A DNA stretch of 64,000 nucleotides, from assembly GCA_037126765.1 (NCBI GenBank), contig JBBCBC010000031.1, forward strand, positions 7,883,638-7,947,637, read 5' to 3'. Every line of letters starts with the position of its first letter. Position 1 is the stretch's first letter. The notes under the pieces were generated by a model. The model had not been told where the DNA came from and searched no databases. It was given only the letters and a program-made list of their open reading frames with translations. The translations under genes and the position numbers were made by a program. The stretch comes from Stenogyne calaminthoides. Lineage: Eukaryota; Streptophyta; Magnoliopsida; Lamiales; Lamiaceae. Positions 11,491 through 21,804 of the stretch are shown here, one piece after another.

Positions 11491-11973
11491 CAATGTTTTC
11501 ATAACCGAACCGGTGATCGAACCGGACAGACCACCGGTCGGACCGGTTCAACCGACGGTTCAACCGGTCGGACCGGTTCAACCGGTCGGACCGGTTCAAC
11601 CGGTCGGACCGGTTCAACCGACGGTTCAACCGTTTTCTATGTTTAGTTAAAAAAACAAAATAAGTATACACCTACAAAAATTTAAATATATATTTTATAA
11701 CTTTTCATATCATATTTTATAAATTTTGTCTCACCTCATACATTTATCCCACATCGAAAGTGTTAGAGAAAAATGTGAGAGGAATATAGATTTAAAATTT
11801 TAAATATTTAATATAAATTAATAATTTAATTTAAAAAAAGAAAAAGAAAAAAACCGATTTTTTCCGGTTGAACCGAGTTTTGACCGGTTCAACCCGGTTC
11901 AACCTGAAATCCGGTTATATAGGTGCTTTTTAACCGGGTTACCGGCCGGTTCAGCCCGGTTTTGAAAACATTG
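11491..11973. mobile_element. hAT-type MITE, 483 bp, with perfect 8-bp target duplication
   Basis: The left end CAATGTTTTCATAACCG and the right end CGGTTTTGAAAACATTG are inverted repeats. The element is flanked on both sides by ATTGAAAA (11483-11490 and 11974-11981), an exact 8-base duplication as made by hAT transposases. The interior is rich in CCGGTT and AACCGG words and has no coding capacity. It must depend on an autonomous relative elsewhere. Confidence 0.88.
11513..11634. repeat. 18-bp CCGGTT-rich minisatellite within the hAT MITE
   Basis: Units of the form GGTCGGACCGGTTCAACC are repeated about five times, interspersed with shorter GACGGTTCAACC variants. The units are partly self-complementary, so strong hairpins are expected. 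Confidence 0.9.
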
Positions 11974-12390
11974 ATTGAAAATACATAAGTAATTAGAAAA
12001 TAAATCATTTAAATTTTTGAGAAAAAACACGAAATAGGATAAGTCACTTTGACGCTGCTTGAAAATGTCGCATGGCGGGAAATTACTAAGATTGGGCTGA
12101 TGAAAATGTATTGGGCTTTCTAGTTAACGAGTTTCTTGATTGATTTGGTAACTACAAAACAAATATGCACATGTATACTTGACTATTTAGAATTAAAAAA
12201 CAATAATTAAATATAACTATATGTATATAATATATTAATAGTAAAAAAATTGGGAGGGGCCAAGGCCATTAACATGGGTCCACCTCTGCTCACTCCCTCG
12301 TCCTGAGTTCAAACCCGTTGACAGTAAAAACAAATTTGAACTTTAGATGAGATGAGATTCTTTTATAGTTCCCTAATACATCCTTTTTGG

Positions 12391-13372
12391 AAAAGCTTTG
12401 GCTCAATCTAATTTGCCATAATTAAGAGATCGACGTGGCACATAACATGAGTATAAAATAGGAAATCTTTTCAAAAGATTTTAAAACTAACTGAAAATCT
12501 AGGTTACGATCCTTAATTATATGCCAAATATCAAATATTAAAGTTACATCTTGTACCTCAGGAGAGACACCATTATTTAACACACCAAGAGCTTTTCAAA
12601 GAAAGATAAAACAAGTATAAGGCAAAACTTAAAATAGACACATAAATATCATATCATAATTTTAAGTTTTTTTAATTTATTGAAAACATACAAATAAATA
12701 AAATTCAAGAAACATATTCATTAATATTCAAGAAACATATTCATTAATACTAATAAATAAATAAAAGAGCCTAATTATGTTGGCTAACAAGTAAATAAGA
12801 TAATTGTCTTTACATTGTATTAATAGAAATGAACTGTTATTTAGTTTTAAGGGTAGGTCTTGCATGAGATCATCTTATGGTGAGAAGAAGAATAATTTAA
12901 GAACTAGGTTTTAACATTTTGAAAATAATGAATGTTAATTTGTATATTCAGTTTCACTATAATTCTGTCTCACACAATCTTTTGCCTAATTTAAATAGTT
13001 TTAAAAGGATAAAGAGTTTACTTGTACTAATAAAATATAATAAGGTCATGTTCAATTTAAAAAGAAAAAAAATTAAAAGTTAATGCACACTAAAAAGTTC
13101 ATTAAGGACTTGATTACACGCGCCAATGCAATACTTTAGGTGTACCTTATTCCTTTTTCGAAAAAATACATCTGATATACCAAAATTAGATTAGATTATC
13201 ATATCATATTAGATTAGATAAGATATCATATATTGTTACAAGATACGGCTCCCTACATACCTATAAATACAGTCTCACACACATGTATTACGTATAGTTC
13301 TACATTATTAATTTCTTTTCACCCAAGGCTTTTCGATAATTTAATTTTCTCGAAAATTGTTGAATTTCTCGT
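12391..13372 (+). repeat. Segmental duplication, copy 2: upstream region of the PLATZ pseudogene
   Basis: Collinear with 2228-3315, with small indels. The ~170 bases before the ATG are nearly identical between copies, including TACGTATAGTTCTACATTAT. The promoter of the pseudogene is therefore preserved and it may still be transcribed. Confidence 0.9.
12854..12986. repeat. Dispersed ~130-bp repeat (TGAGAC family), member 3
   Basis: Motif order is the same as at 1930-2059 and 3929-4064 (TGCATGAGATC, AATAATTTAAGAAC, GAATGTTAATTTG, TGTCTCACACAA, TTTTGCC). The aligned part of the first duplication copy (2826-2893) holds only the second half, so one copy has been trimmed. Confidence 0.55.
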
Positions 13373-13802
13373 ATGGCGATTGATAGGCAGTGCTTGAAAA
13401 AATGGTTAGGTCTTAGTTTCTACAAAGAAAAGTGCAAAAAACATTCGGCGCAACACAAGACTGCATACTGTGGAGTTTGCATGAAAGAACCGGTTTGTAG
13501 AGTATGTTGGAGGAAGGAGGAAAGAAAACCCAAAAATCATCACCCTATTTTGCACGTAAGTAATTAATATCATCATCTTTAAATTAATCTTGTAATCATA
13601 TATTGTGAAATTAATCTTATCATCTTCAAATCTTGATAATCTTCATAATTGGTGTTTTTATTTACTAGTCACATTTTAATGTTTATAAAAATATCATTGT
13701 GAAATTAATCTCATTATCTTCAAATCTTGATAATCTTGTAATGATGTTTTGTTTACTAGTCATAATGTTGATAAAAATGTCACTGTGAAATTAATCTCAC
13801 CA

Positions 13803-14493
13803 CACTACAAAAAAATAGAGGGTTGCCTACGTAATATTCTAAAAAGACAAGAACTTGTGTGAAACCGAGTTCACCGTGAACTCGGTTTCTAAAAGTATCA
13901 TCAATTATTCATAAAAAACTATCATTTTGTTATGTAAAAAAATCATGACTACTATGCACAAAAACTATCACTGTTAAAAAATGCTTTATATTTCAAAACA
14001 GTGAATTTTTTTTATGCATAACAGTGATAGTCTTTGTACATAACAGTGATAGAGTTCATGTATACACCTGGTTTACAGGAGTGTTACTCATCTAAAAAAT
14101 AGAGGATTGCCTAGGGAATATTTCAATTTACCTAGGCATTTTTATACATAGGTAAATTTGTCTACGGAATGTAATTCGTAGGTAAATTTATTTATAAGTC
14201 ATTTCTAAACCACAAATATAATTGCCTATAAAAATGTAAGTTGCCTAGGGAATTATCTTTTGTAGTTAATTAGTTTGTCTACGAAAATTAGGAATGTGTA
14301 GATAGTTCCATGGTAGATAATTTGTTTGTCTAAGAAATGATTTTGTGTAGGTAACTTTTCATAGATTTTTTTAAAAATTGATAGGCAAATCGTAGGCAAT
14401 AGTCACTTTTAATTAAGGACCAAATAATTTTTGTAGGAAAATTTCATAGGCATTTAAAAATTTTGGTAGGCAATTCTTCATTTTCTTGTAGTG
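13803..14493. mobile_element. Non-autonomous CACTA (En/Spm) element, 691 bp
   Basis: The left end is CACTACAAAAAAATAGAG and the right end, read in reverse, is CACTACAAGAAAATGAAG; the inverted repeats continue into TTGCCTAC. Flanking triplets are CCA (13800-13802) and TCA (14494-14496). The paralogous intron of the intact PLATZ copy reads TCTCATCATGTAAAATC with no insert, so the target was TCA, duplicated to 3 bp as CACTA transposases do and since changed on the left. The interior repeats the subterminal word TTGCCTA in both orientations and holds a second repeat at 13852-14090. No transposase is encoded. Confidence 0.9.
13852..14090. mobile_element. MITE-like repeat (ATAACAGTGATAG family) inside the CACTA element
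   Basis: It contains the palindrome GAGTTCACCGTGAACTC, an imperfect hairpin centred near 13995 (AAACTATCACTGTT against AACAGTGATAG), and an end reading GATAGAGTTCATG...ACCTGGTT. Related copies occur at 55725-55950 and 56284-56465, with a short piece near 38036-38090. Confidence 0.65.
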
Positions 14494-14967
14494 TCATGTC
14501 AAATCTTGATAATAAAATTGAAGTTATAATCGTGGTAAAGGAATAAATGTTTTTGTTTTACAAATGAGTAAATGAAAACAGATTTCGCTTTCTATTAAGA
14601 TGATCTTTTATCAGGCCATAGGTTCAATTTCGGGTGTTCAATAATTATTTTTAATATTCCTGTCAAAAAAAAATTGATTTTTAATATTAATTTGAGTAGG
14701 TTACGATCACTAGACATGACACAAAGAAGTGCGAAAATCACGGATTAGTGTGTAAGATTATCGTGGTTGTGTCAATCAGTTGAACTCAAAAAAAAAAAAA
14801 AAAATTGATTGTTAATTTGTGACTTGATATTTTGTAATTCAGTGAGATTTTTTTTTTCTTATTGTGTCATACTATGTAGCGTGCCTTAACGTAATATTAT
14901 AACATGAATTTTATCTTTTAAAATTATTTTTTTTATTATGTCATATTGTGTTCGTGTCATGGTACTA

Positions 14968-17047
14968 TAATGCGAACAAAGGTTTGGGACCCAAGAATAC
15001 GTGCAAGTTTATTCGCCAAATTGTCCCAGAATTGTTACTTGCAAGATTGTCCCACTTTTATTAAAGATATTGTCCCAATTTTTGCAAGATTGAGCAAGAT
15101 CCGCAAAATTACACAAGATTGACAAGAATCTCAAGATTTACCTTTTTTTCCTTATTTTTCGGTATTTTATTTTATTTTAGGATATCTTTTAGATTAGATT
15201 TGATTCAGTCCTTTTAGATAGATTTTTAGTCTTTTTCTCTATTTATATGTATTGAACGTTTTTTTATGAAGCAATGAGATGAATAATAATTTTCCTTTGC
15301 CAACTTTGTCAAAAATCAATCGTTCACCGTTTGGCCGAGCCAGCAATTTTATCGTGTTTTTATATTCGTTCTCCGCCCCCGCTAGCTAGGGTAACGAATT
15401 TATCTTGTTCCCAAACCGCGGTTCTCATCAAATTGGTGCTTTCATTGAGAGTAGACGAGAATCGCGAAAGGAATACGAGCAATTGCTTGAACTCACAAGG
15501 AGAAGAAGAAGCGCAGTGCGGATTCTTCATCCAGAAGGAAGAGTGATTAGGATTCTTCGTCTGAAGAATCCGATTACCCAAACGGAGGAAATCAACCTAC
15601 TTGGCGTTGGGATAGGGAAGATGTGAACGGGAGGCCCAAATTAACTCCGTCCCTAAGTTCAACGGTAGCAACCCAAAATCATGGCTAAAATTGAACGACC
15701 TGTATTTTTACGTTGAATGACACTTTCGGACGTAGCAAAAAAGGTGGAGTATCGCGGCATACTACATGGAAGGAAAGCGAACGATTGGTGGCAATTGATT
15801 AACGAGGCTATATCGGAAGCAAGGACGGATCGTTCGGTGAAAAGGATTTCAAAAAGGAACTTATGGCGAGATTTAGACCAACCCGATTACATGGATTACG
15901 GCATTTGACGGTCATTTTAAATGCTTCTTACGATACCATTGTTGTACAACCACCGTGCGCGCCGATCGAACCATGGTGCGAGCGTTAGTGAAGAAGATGA
16001 TCTTCTTATGCCGTTGAAGACAAAGGTCAATCTGGTCCGCTCATGTTGAGGAGGCCGTGGATGACGAAGCTTTACGTGGCTGTACAACAACGGTATGCGA
16101 AAAGCATTTAAAACGCCCATCGTCAGAATCCATGTAATCGGATGGTCCAAATCTCGCCATAAGTTCCTTTTTGAAATCCTTTCACCGAAAGATCCGCCCT
16201 TGCTTCCGATATAACATGTTAATCAATTGCCACCAATCATTCGCTTCTCCTTCCATGTAGTATGCCACATACTTCACCTTTTTGCTACTTCCGATGTTGT
16301 TCAACAGAAAGTACGTGTTCGCCCAAATTTTGGCCATGACTTTTAGGTTGCTACAGCTTGAACGTAGGGGCGTGTAAATTTGGGTCTCCCTTCTCCTGGT
16401 CTCCCCGCTCACATCTTCCCTATCCCGACATCTGTAAGGTTGATTTCCTCCGCTTAGAATCGAATTCTTCGATGAAGAATCCTCATCTCTTTCCTTCGAT
16501 GAAGAATCCGCGACCGCGCTTTTTTCTTCTCCTTGTGAGTTCCTGCCATTGCTCATATTCCTTTCGCGATTCTCGTCTACTCTCAATGAAAGCACCAATT
16601 TGATGAGAACCGTGATCGCAAAACACAAATAATACGCAAAGAACGATAAAAATTGTTGCCCCAACTCAGGTTGGCAAGAAACAATTAGGTTTTGACAAAG
16701 TTGCCAAAGGTTTTTTATTAATTTTCTGCTTAAAAAATAAAGAAAAACGTCCCAAGTATTTATAGGACAAAAACAGGACCAAATTTGCCCCAAAAAGGAC
16801 TAAATCTCACCCTAAATTTATATGCGATATACTAGAACGAAAATTAAAGGATAAAAATGAAATATAACCTATAAAATAAATAAAAACAGTAAATATATGA
16901 TAATCTTGATCTTCCTTGTAAATCTTGTCAAATCTTGGAATATATCTTGGAAAATCTTGCCTTTTAACTTTAGTTGCAAAAGTAAGACAAATTCTTGCCA
17001 TATAATCTTGCACGTATTATTGGGTCCAAAAACACGCGTTCGCATCA
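14968..17047. mobile_element. Palindromic LTR-retroelement remnant, two inverted LTR-gag arms
   Basis: The left arm (14968 to ~15950) reads LTR, then the leader word TTGGTGCTTTCATTGAGAG, then gag. The right arm (~16090 to 17047) is the same sequence in reverse orientation, from gag back to LTR. Both outer ends are LTR starts (TAATGCGAAC on the left; TGATGCGAAC when the right end is reversed). The middle ~130 bases are single-copy. The gag-like peptide AYYMEGEANDWWQLIN is readable in the right arm and in shifted frames in the left. Pentamers TACTA flank it (14963-14967 and 17048-17052), and the intact PLATZ intron reads GGTACTAGCTAGTAGC with no insert. So the palindrome entered as one unit. 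No pol gene is present. Confidence 0.85.
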
Positions 17048-18076
17048 TACTAGTAGCACAAATTCATACCGCCTTCTATATTTATATTTAGTCTTATCGT
17101 GTCGACATGAAACACGATATCAAAACGCGAATTTTCAACCCTAATAATATGAGTGAAAATTATTTTTCTGAAATATCTTGCATTTTTATTATTGTCTATA
17201 TAACCTTGACTCTTATATTATGATTTATGAGCAATAAAGAAGGTGATATTTTCATTATTATAACTACAAATTATGTAGTAGGCTGAAACCCAAATAGTTT
17301 TATTGGGTCATATGTGAACGTTCTTTTCTAAATTTAGATAATAAAATAACATAAGTGCATATCCACGTTTAATAAATACAATTGTTTTTAACAAAAATTA
17401 ACTTCATGTAGTTAATTAGACATAATAAAATAAGTTGAACGTTTCAAAATTAAACAAGTTGAATGTGTTTTTAATTAAATTATGCATTTTAAAAATGCAC
17501 ATACAAGACTTTGCCTAGCATGTAACTAAATAAAGAAATGAGTAGGTTTGCATTGCATCTTGGAGGGCTGGCGTTAAAAAGGAAGAGATGGGGAGGTTAA
17601 TGGATATATAAAAAATTCAACATTATACAATTAATTACCGAAAAGTTTTGTACCTTAATCCAAATCCAGAAACCAGCTGTGGGACCGTTTCAGAAAGAAA
17701 AAAAGAAAGCAGCCGTGGGAGTAAGAAGCCACGTGTCCAACTCAAATGCCAAACATGCGCCGCCCACCTCAACGATGAAGGATTTCACTTCTGTTCTATT
17801 GTCTGCGAGCTACTTAAAATATTTTCTCCTTCTCAATATTAATGTATTATTTTTATTTTGATCTGTCCCAATTTTAATTGCATATTTTTTTTAAAATGAG
17901 AATATTTACTTTAACTCACACCCTTTAAATACTTATTTATTTATCATATACCGCCCTCTTATACCTTCACCACTTTATTACTTTATTAATTTTAATAAAT
18001 ATTATTATACTCTTCAATAAAGTTGAATCCTCCTTTCTACCCCCAATATTTTATCACTTTATCACATAAAATACTA

Positions 18077-18339
18077 CTTCCTCCATCCCATAGTTATTTT
18101 CCTGTTTACTGTGTGCTCGGGTTTTAAGAAAAAAGTGATAAAGTGTTGGGTATAAATAGTTTATTAATATTTTATATGATAAAGTAATAAAATGATGGGT
18201 AGTTGGGGTTAAAAGATGTTATTTATTAGTATTTTATTTGATAAAGTGATAAAGTAGAAATTTCCATTTAAGAAAATAGGAAAACAAGTATGGGACGCCC
18301 AAAACGGAATATAGGAAAACAAGTTTGGGACAGAGGGAG
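18077..18339. mobile_element. Stowaway-like MITE, 263 bp
   Basis: The left end CTTCCTCCATCCCATAG and the right end TTTGGGACAGAGGGAG are inverted repeats of the CTCCCTCCGTCCC type, flanked by TA on each side (18075-18076 and 18340-18341). This is the standard signature of Stowaway/Tc1-mariner MITEs. It lies in the expanded second intron of the PLATZ pseudogene. Confidence 0.88.
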
Positions 18340-18660
18340 TAATAAACAATTATTTCTTAAACTCCGAGCAGAAAGTAAACAGGGATTGATTCAGAAATTT
18401 AGTCGGATGGGGCCCAATTTAAAATAAGATAAAAACTAAATGCCCTGTTGGTCCCGAAAAACCCGATTTAAAACTCGTAAAATCTCAATGGGAGGTGACT
18501 TAAAAAAAATTTCCTTTTCGAATGTGTTATGCAGATTTGCTAAAGTATGTATGACAGTTAATATGAAAGCAAATAAGAACACACATATTTTTATAGTGGT
18601 TCGGACAACTCGTCCTACATCCACTCTTCCCTTCATGGGGCACCAACTTAACCAACAGAT

Positions 18661-18838
18661 GTTTACCGAGTTCTCACTCAAACGGGACTTATCACCCTCA
18701 TGGGATCGCCTACCCTCCCTTTCGGGATTGCTAGATGTTTACCGAGTTCTCACTCAAACGGGACTTATCACCCTCACGGGATCGCCTACCCTCCCTTTCG
18801 GGATTGCTAGATGTTTACCGAGTTCACACTCACCTACA
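18661..18838 (+). repeat. 76-bp tandem duplication
   Basis: The unit starting GTTTACCGAGTTCTCACTCA occurs twice almost perfectly and a third time as a fragment. Near-identity implies a recent event. Confidence 0.92.
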
Positions 18839-19419
18839 AACTTAACCGACTGATTTGGGTAAGGTTTGTTTGGTTTCCAACTAGGTTGAGATTTTCCCTT
18901 ACATTTGTTTAGCATCAATGCTAAGGATGGGAAAATCTCTCTAAGCTTAGGATATAGCATTTGTGCTTAGATCTAGGGTAGAACACTTTTGAATATATGT
19001 GTGTATTTCTTGCTCTGTGTTCTATGAATGGAGTTGCTTGAATATTTAGCTTTAATTTCACTTTGCAGATCCTCCATTCTCTTCTTTTGAAGATAGTGTA
19101 ATGTATTTATAGTGTGGATTTAAATATTACCGTTGGAAAGTAATATTCAAATCCATACTAATAACTTCCAGCTTTTCTTTGTCCTTTTGCATTTTTCCTT
19201 GCAACTTTATGTCACATCAATATGTGTGTTGTCATCTTCTCATTGGCCGCTTTTTTTGTGTGTCTAATCTGGATCGATTTTAGCTCGTCTTATTCGTTCA
19301 AATCTTCCGATTAAATCGGGTCGATTGATTCGGTATGCAGATTCTAGTCCGCAATCTGGTCTGTAGAAATCGGGTTCGCAGATTTTTCAGTCTCTGATCC
19401 GACAAGACAACATATCGAC

Positions 19420-19680
19420 GGCCTAACATCGGTCAAGAAGATCCGTCAATCGTCTGATCCGTCAAGATCGGTCACCAGATCTGGTCAAGAAGATCGGTCG
19501 TCACCAGATCCGTCAAGAAGATCGTCACCGCAGACTCGTCAAGAATATCGTCACCAGATCTGATCACTTACATCCGTCAAGAAGATCGTCACCAGATCCG
19601 TCAAGAAGATCGTCACCAGACTGGTCAAGAATATCGTCACCAGATTCGTCACCAGATTCGGAAATCGTCTATCAAGATCG
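19420..19680 (+). repeat. Minisatellite of GTCAAGAAGATCGTCACCAG units
   Basis: About nine irregular units of 20-35 bases carry GTCAAGAAGATC and GTCACCAGAT in varying order. The spacing is irregular and the intervening bases are degenerate forms of the same words, so this is tandem-repeat decay. Confidence 0.85.
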
Positions 19681-20504
19681 TGATTTTGCATTTCTTCTTC
19701 AAAAATCAAGATGTTTTTTCTTATTCAACTCTTCAGGTTTACTCGAACTCATCCTACTTTTCGATCTCGACGATTTCGTCTCGATCTCGATCATCTTCGT
19801 CTGATTTCGTGAGTTCCCCCTCAATTTGTTCTCTCGTTCCCCCTCAACTTGTTATCTGTAGATTATCTTAAATAACACAAGTTGATAATGATTTGACATA
19901 ATTAATCAAAACTAAAATATCCCAACATGCCCTTCCGAGTTTTTTTATATATATTCAAAAATTATTTTGGCTTAATATTTTTATATTAATTGAGTAAAAT
20001 ACATTTATGCATACATATTTAATATGTAAATTATAATATCTTTCTCTTTTTCACTTATTTTCTTCATCTGAAGGATAAGACTTAAGTTTATCTTAAATTG
20101 AGCAACAATATATATAAAAAATAAGAAAATTTATAAAGGAAAAAAGACACACTTAGAAAAAAATGCATTGCTTAGGACTTGAACACTACCGCATTCGTTT
20201 TTTGAACTCCACCCTCATATCACTTAACCACAAAACAAGTTAATGATGTATATTACACTATTTATATATATTAAATTTTTAGTGGGACCGGGGGGGCCAG
20301 TGACCCCCTTGGCCCGGTGTAATACCGTCCTTGATAGTAAACATGCGGTTAAGATTGGGAAGGAGGGTGTAATATTTTACTTTTTTTATTTTATTTCCTC
20401 TGTTTAAAAAAAATAGATTTTAACTTAATTCATATGTCTTTTATACTCTCTTCTATTGAAAATATAAGATGTTTTGGCTTTTTAATTATTTATCTATAAG
20501 ATAG

Positions 20505-20613
20505 TTACACACGTGTGTGCAACGGAATATAATTTATACATTGACACTTTAATATTTTGGAAAGAGTGAATGTTAATTTGGATAACCGTGTTATACGAGT
20601 TTTTGTCTGTTAC
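20505..20613. repeat. Dispersed repeat (TGAGAC family), diverged member 4
   Basis: GGAATATAATTTATACATTG, CTTTAATATTTTGG, GAATGTTAATTTGG and the terminal GTTTTTGTC follow the order of the other members. The terminal TGAGAC words are lost. Confidence 0.4.
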
Positions 20614-21050
20614 ATAACTTTTAGTTCTTCCATTGATTTTTGTGAGCATTTGAAATTTTAACAACTAATTCACAAATATTGATCAATTGCATTTAACAAT
20701 TTTAAAGTTCAATACTTGCTCGGCAACAATCGAAAGTTAAGTACGCAAAATGCAGATGGTGTCAGAAAATTCTCATATGTGCAATTTGTACTTAAGATCA
20801 TAAAACGTACATGGCATTCAAATTTAAAACGAATTTTAAGTTTGTTACCTATATAATTCTTCCATGTTTCATTGTTGATATATAATTATAAAACACTAAG
20901 TAAATAATACTTTTATGTGACTAGCTAAAGAGCGTGGAGCTGTCGGAAGAGTCGGAAAGTAATAAGATAGAAATGGATAAGGAAGCTGCAATCGTGTCGT
21001 TTCACAAGAGAAGTAGAAAAGGAATGCCTCAAAGAGCCCCACTCATGTGA

Positions 21051-21762
21051 ACCAACATCTTATCTTTCATGACCATTATTTTGTTTAAACATCATTCTCA
21101 TTTTTTGACTTAATTACTCTCTAATTCACGACCAACTAATTTTTGGTTAATCAATTTTCTGGAACTATTTTAGGATAATCTCCTTTTTTGGGAGTAAGGC
21201 CCGTTTGGCTAAGCTTATTTTAAACATCTTATAAGCTCTAACATCTTATAAGTTGTTTTGAGAGATTATAAGATATAATTTTTAAATAGCTTATAAGTTG
21301 TTAAGTGTTTGGCTAATAAAATTTATAAGTTTTTTAATAGTAATTCTTTCAAAAACTATTTCTTTAATTTTAAAATTAATATAATTTTTTCAATTTTTTT
21401 AATAATATTTTTTTTATCCTCTCTGCAGGTCCGCTTCAGCGATATGAGTGGATGTTGTTATGTCCATTTACGATTATAAATTCATTATTTTTAATCTCAT
21501 CACGTTCTCTACTATTTTGAATAAAATAAAAGTATGTGACAATGTAAATAAGGGCTTGAAATCATTAGAAATTGTATTAACGATATATGTGTCGTTATAA
21601 TGGAACACGTGTATTTAATTTTGATCACAATATTTTTCTCAACTTACATCTATTTCCCTCACTCTCATTTTTCATTCACTTCTTTCCTTTTTAAAAATCT
21701 CTGGTTTATTTTTTTATCGGTGATTTGATATAAAAAAAATAGTATTCCAATAACTCTAGTTG

Positions 21763-21804
<42 letters not shown>

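Larger units (their letters stand above)
11327..12287. mobile_element. 961-bp insertion in the copia leader, candidate DNA element
   Basis: The copia leader is interrupted between two copies of GCTCAC (11321-11326 and 12288-12293). The inserted DNA begins GCCCAAGGGCGGAACC and ends GGTCCACCTCT, weakly inverted ends of a type common in plant non-autonomous DNA elements. It carries a second, nested element at 11491-11973. The superfamily is uncertain. Confidence 0.5.
18440..19870. mobile_element. LTR-like repeat related to 6820-7250
   Basis: The part 18590-18960 shares GTGGTTCGGAC, CGTCCTACATCCACTCT, TTTCCAACTAGGTTGAGA and CTAAGCTTAG with the element at 6403-9947. It contains two and a half tandem 76-bp units (18661-18736, 18737-18812, then a partial unit) and a second minisatellite at 19420-19680. 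There are no coding domains, and ends were not determined. It accounts for about half of the extra DNA in pseudogene intron 2. Confidence 0.5.
13373..21050 (+). pseudogene. PLATZ pseudogene, second copy of the duplication
   Basis: Exon 1 (13373-13555) encodes the same 61 residues as the intact copy apart from S13G, V31A and an HRD to PKN change near residue 53. Exon 2 starts at 17546 (VCIASWRAGVKKEEMGRLMDI) and then reads TAA at 17609-17611 where the intact gene has TCA. Downstream, the exon still encodes both CxxC pairs, but has a short insertion near 17690 and lacks the 5' splice site (GAG followed by CTACTT, not GTACGT). Exon 3 (20925-21050) is open and ends RKGMPQRAPLM. Intron 1 is enlarged to ~4 kb and intron 2 to ~3.1 kb by insertions. 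Any product would be about 82 residues and keep only the first zinc cluster. The coding parts remain similar, so inactivation seems recent. Confidence 0.9.

Noticed and set aside
16182..16793. 203-codon minus-strand frame as a host gene
   Set aside because: It runs through the LTR, leader and gag of the reversed arm of the palindromic retroelement; only the last part (AYYMEGEANDWWQLIN) is gag-like.
17648..17842. Separate small zinc-finger gene
   Set aside because: It is the part of PLATZ pseudogene exon 2 after the nonsense codon, reading through the lost splice donor.
19420..19680. Repeated GTCAAGAAGATCGTCACCAG looked like a CRISPR array
   Set aside because: The intervals are variants of the same repeat, spacing is irregular, and the context is a plant nuclear LTR-like repeat.
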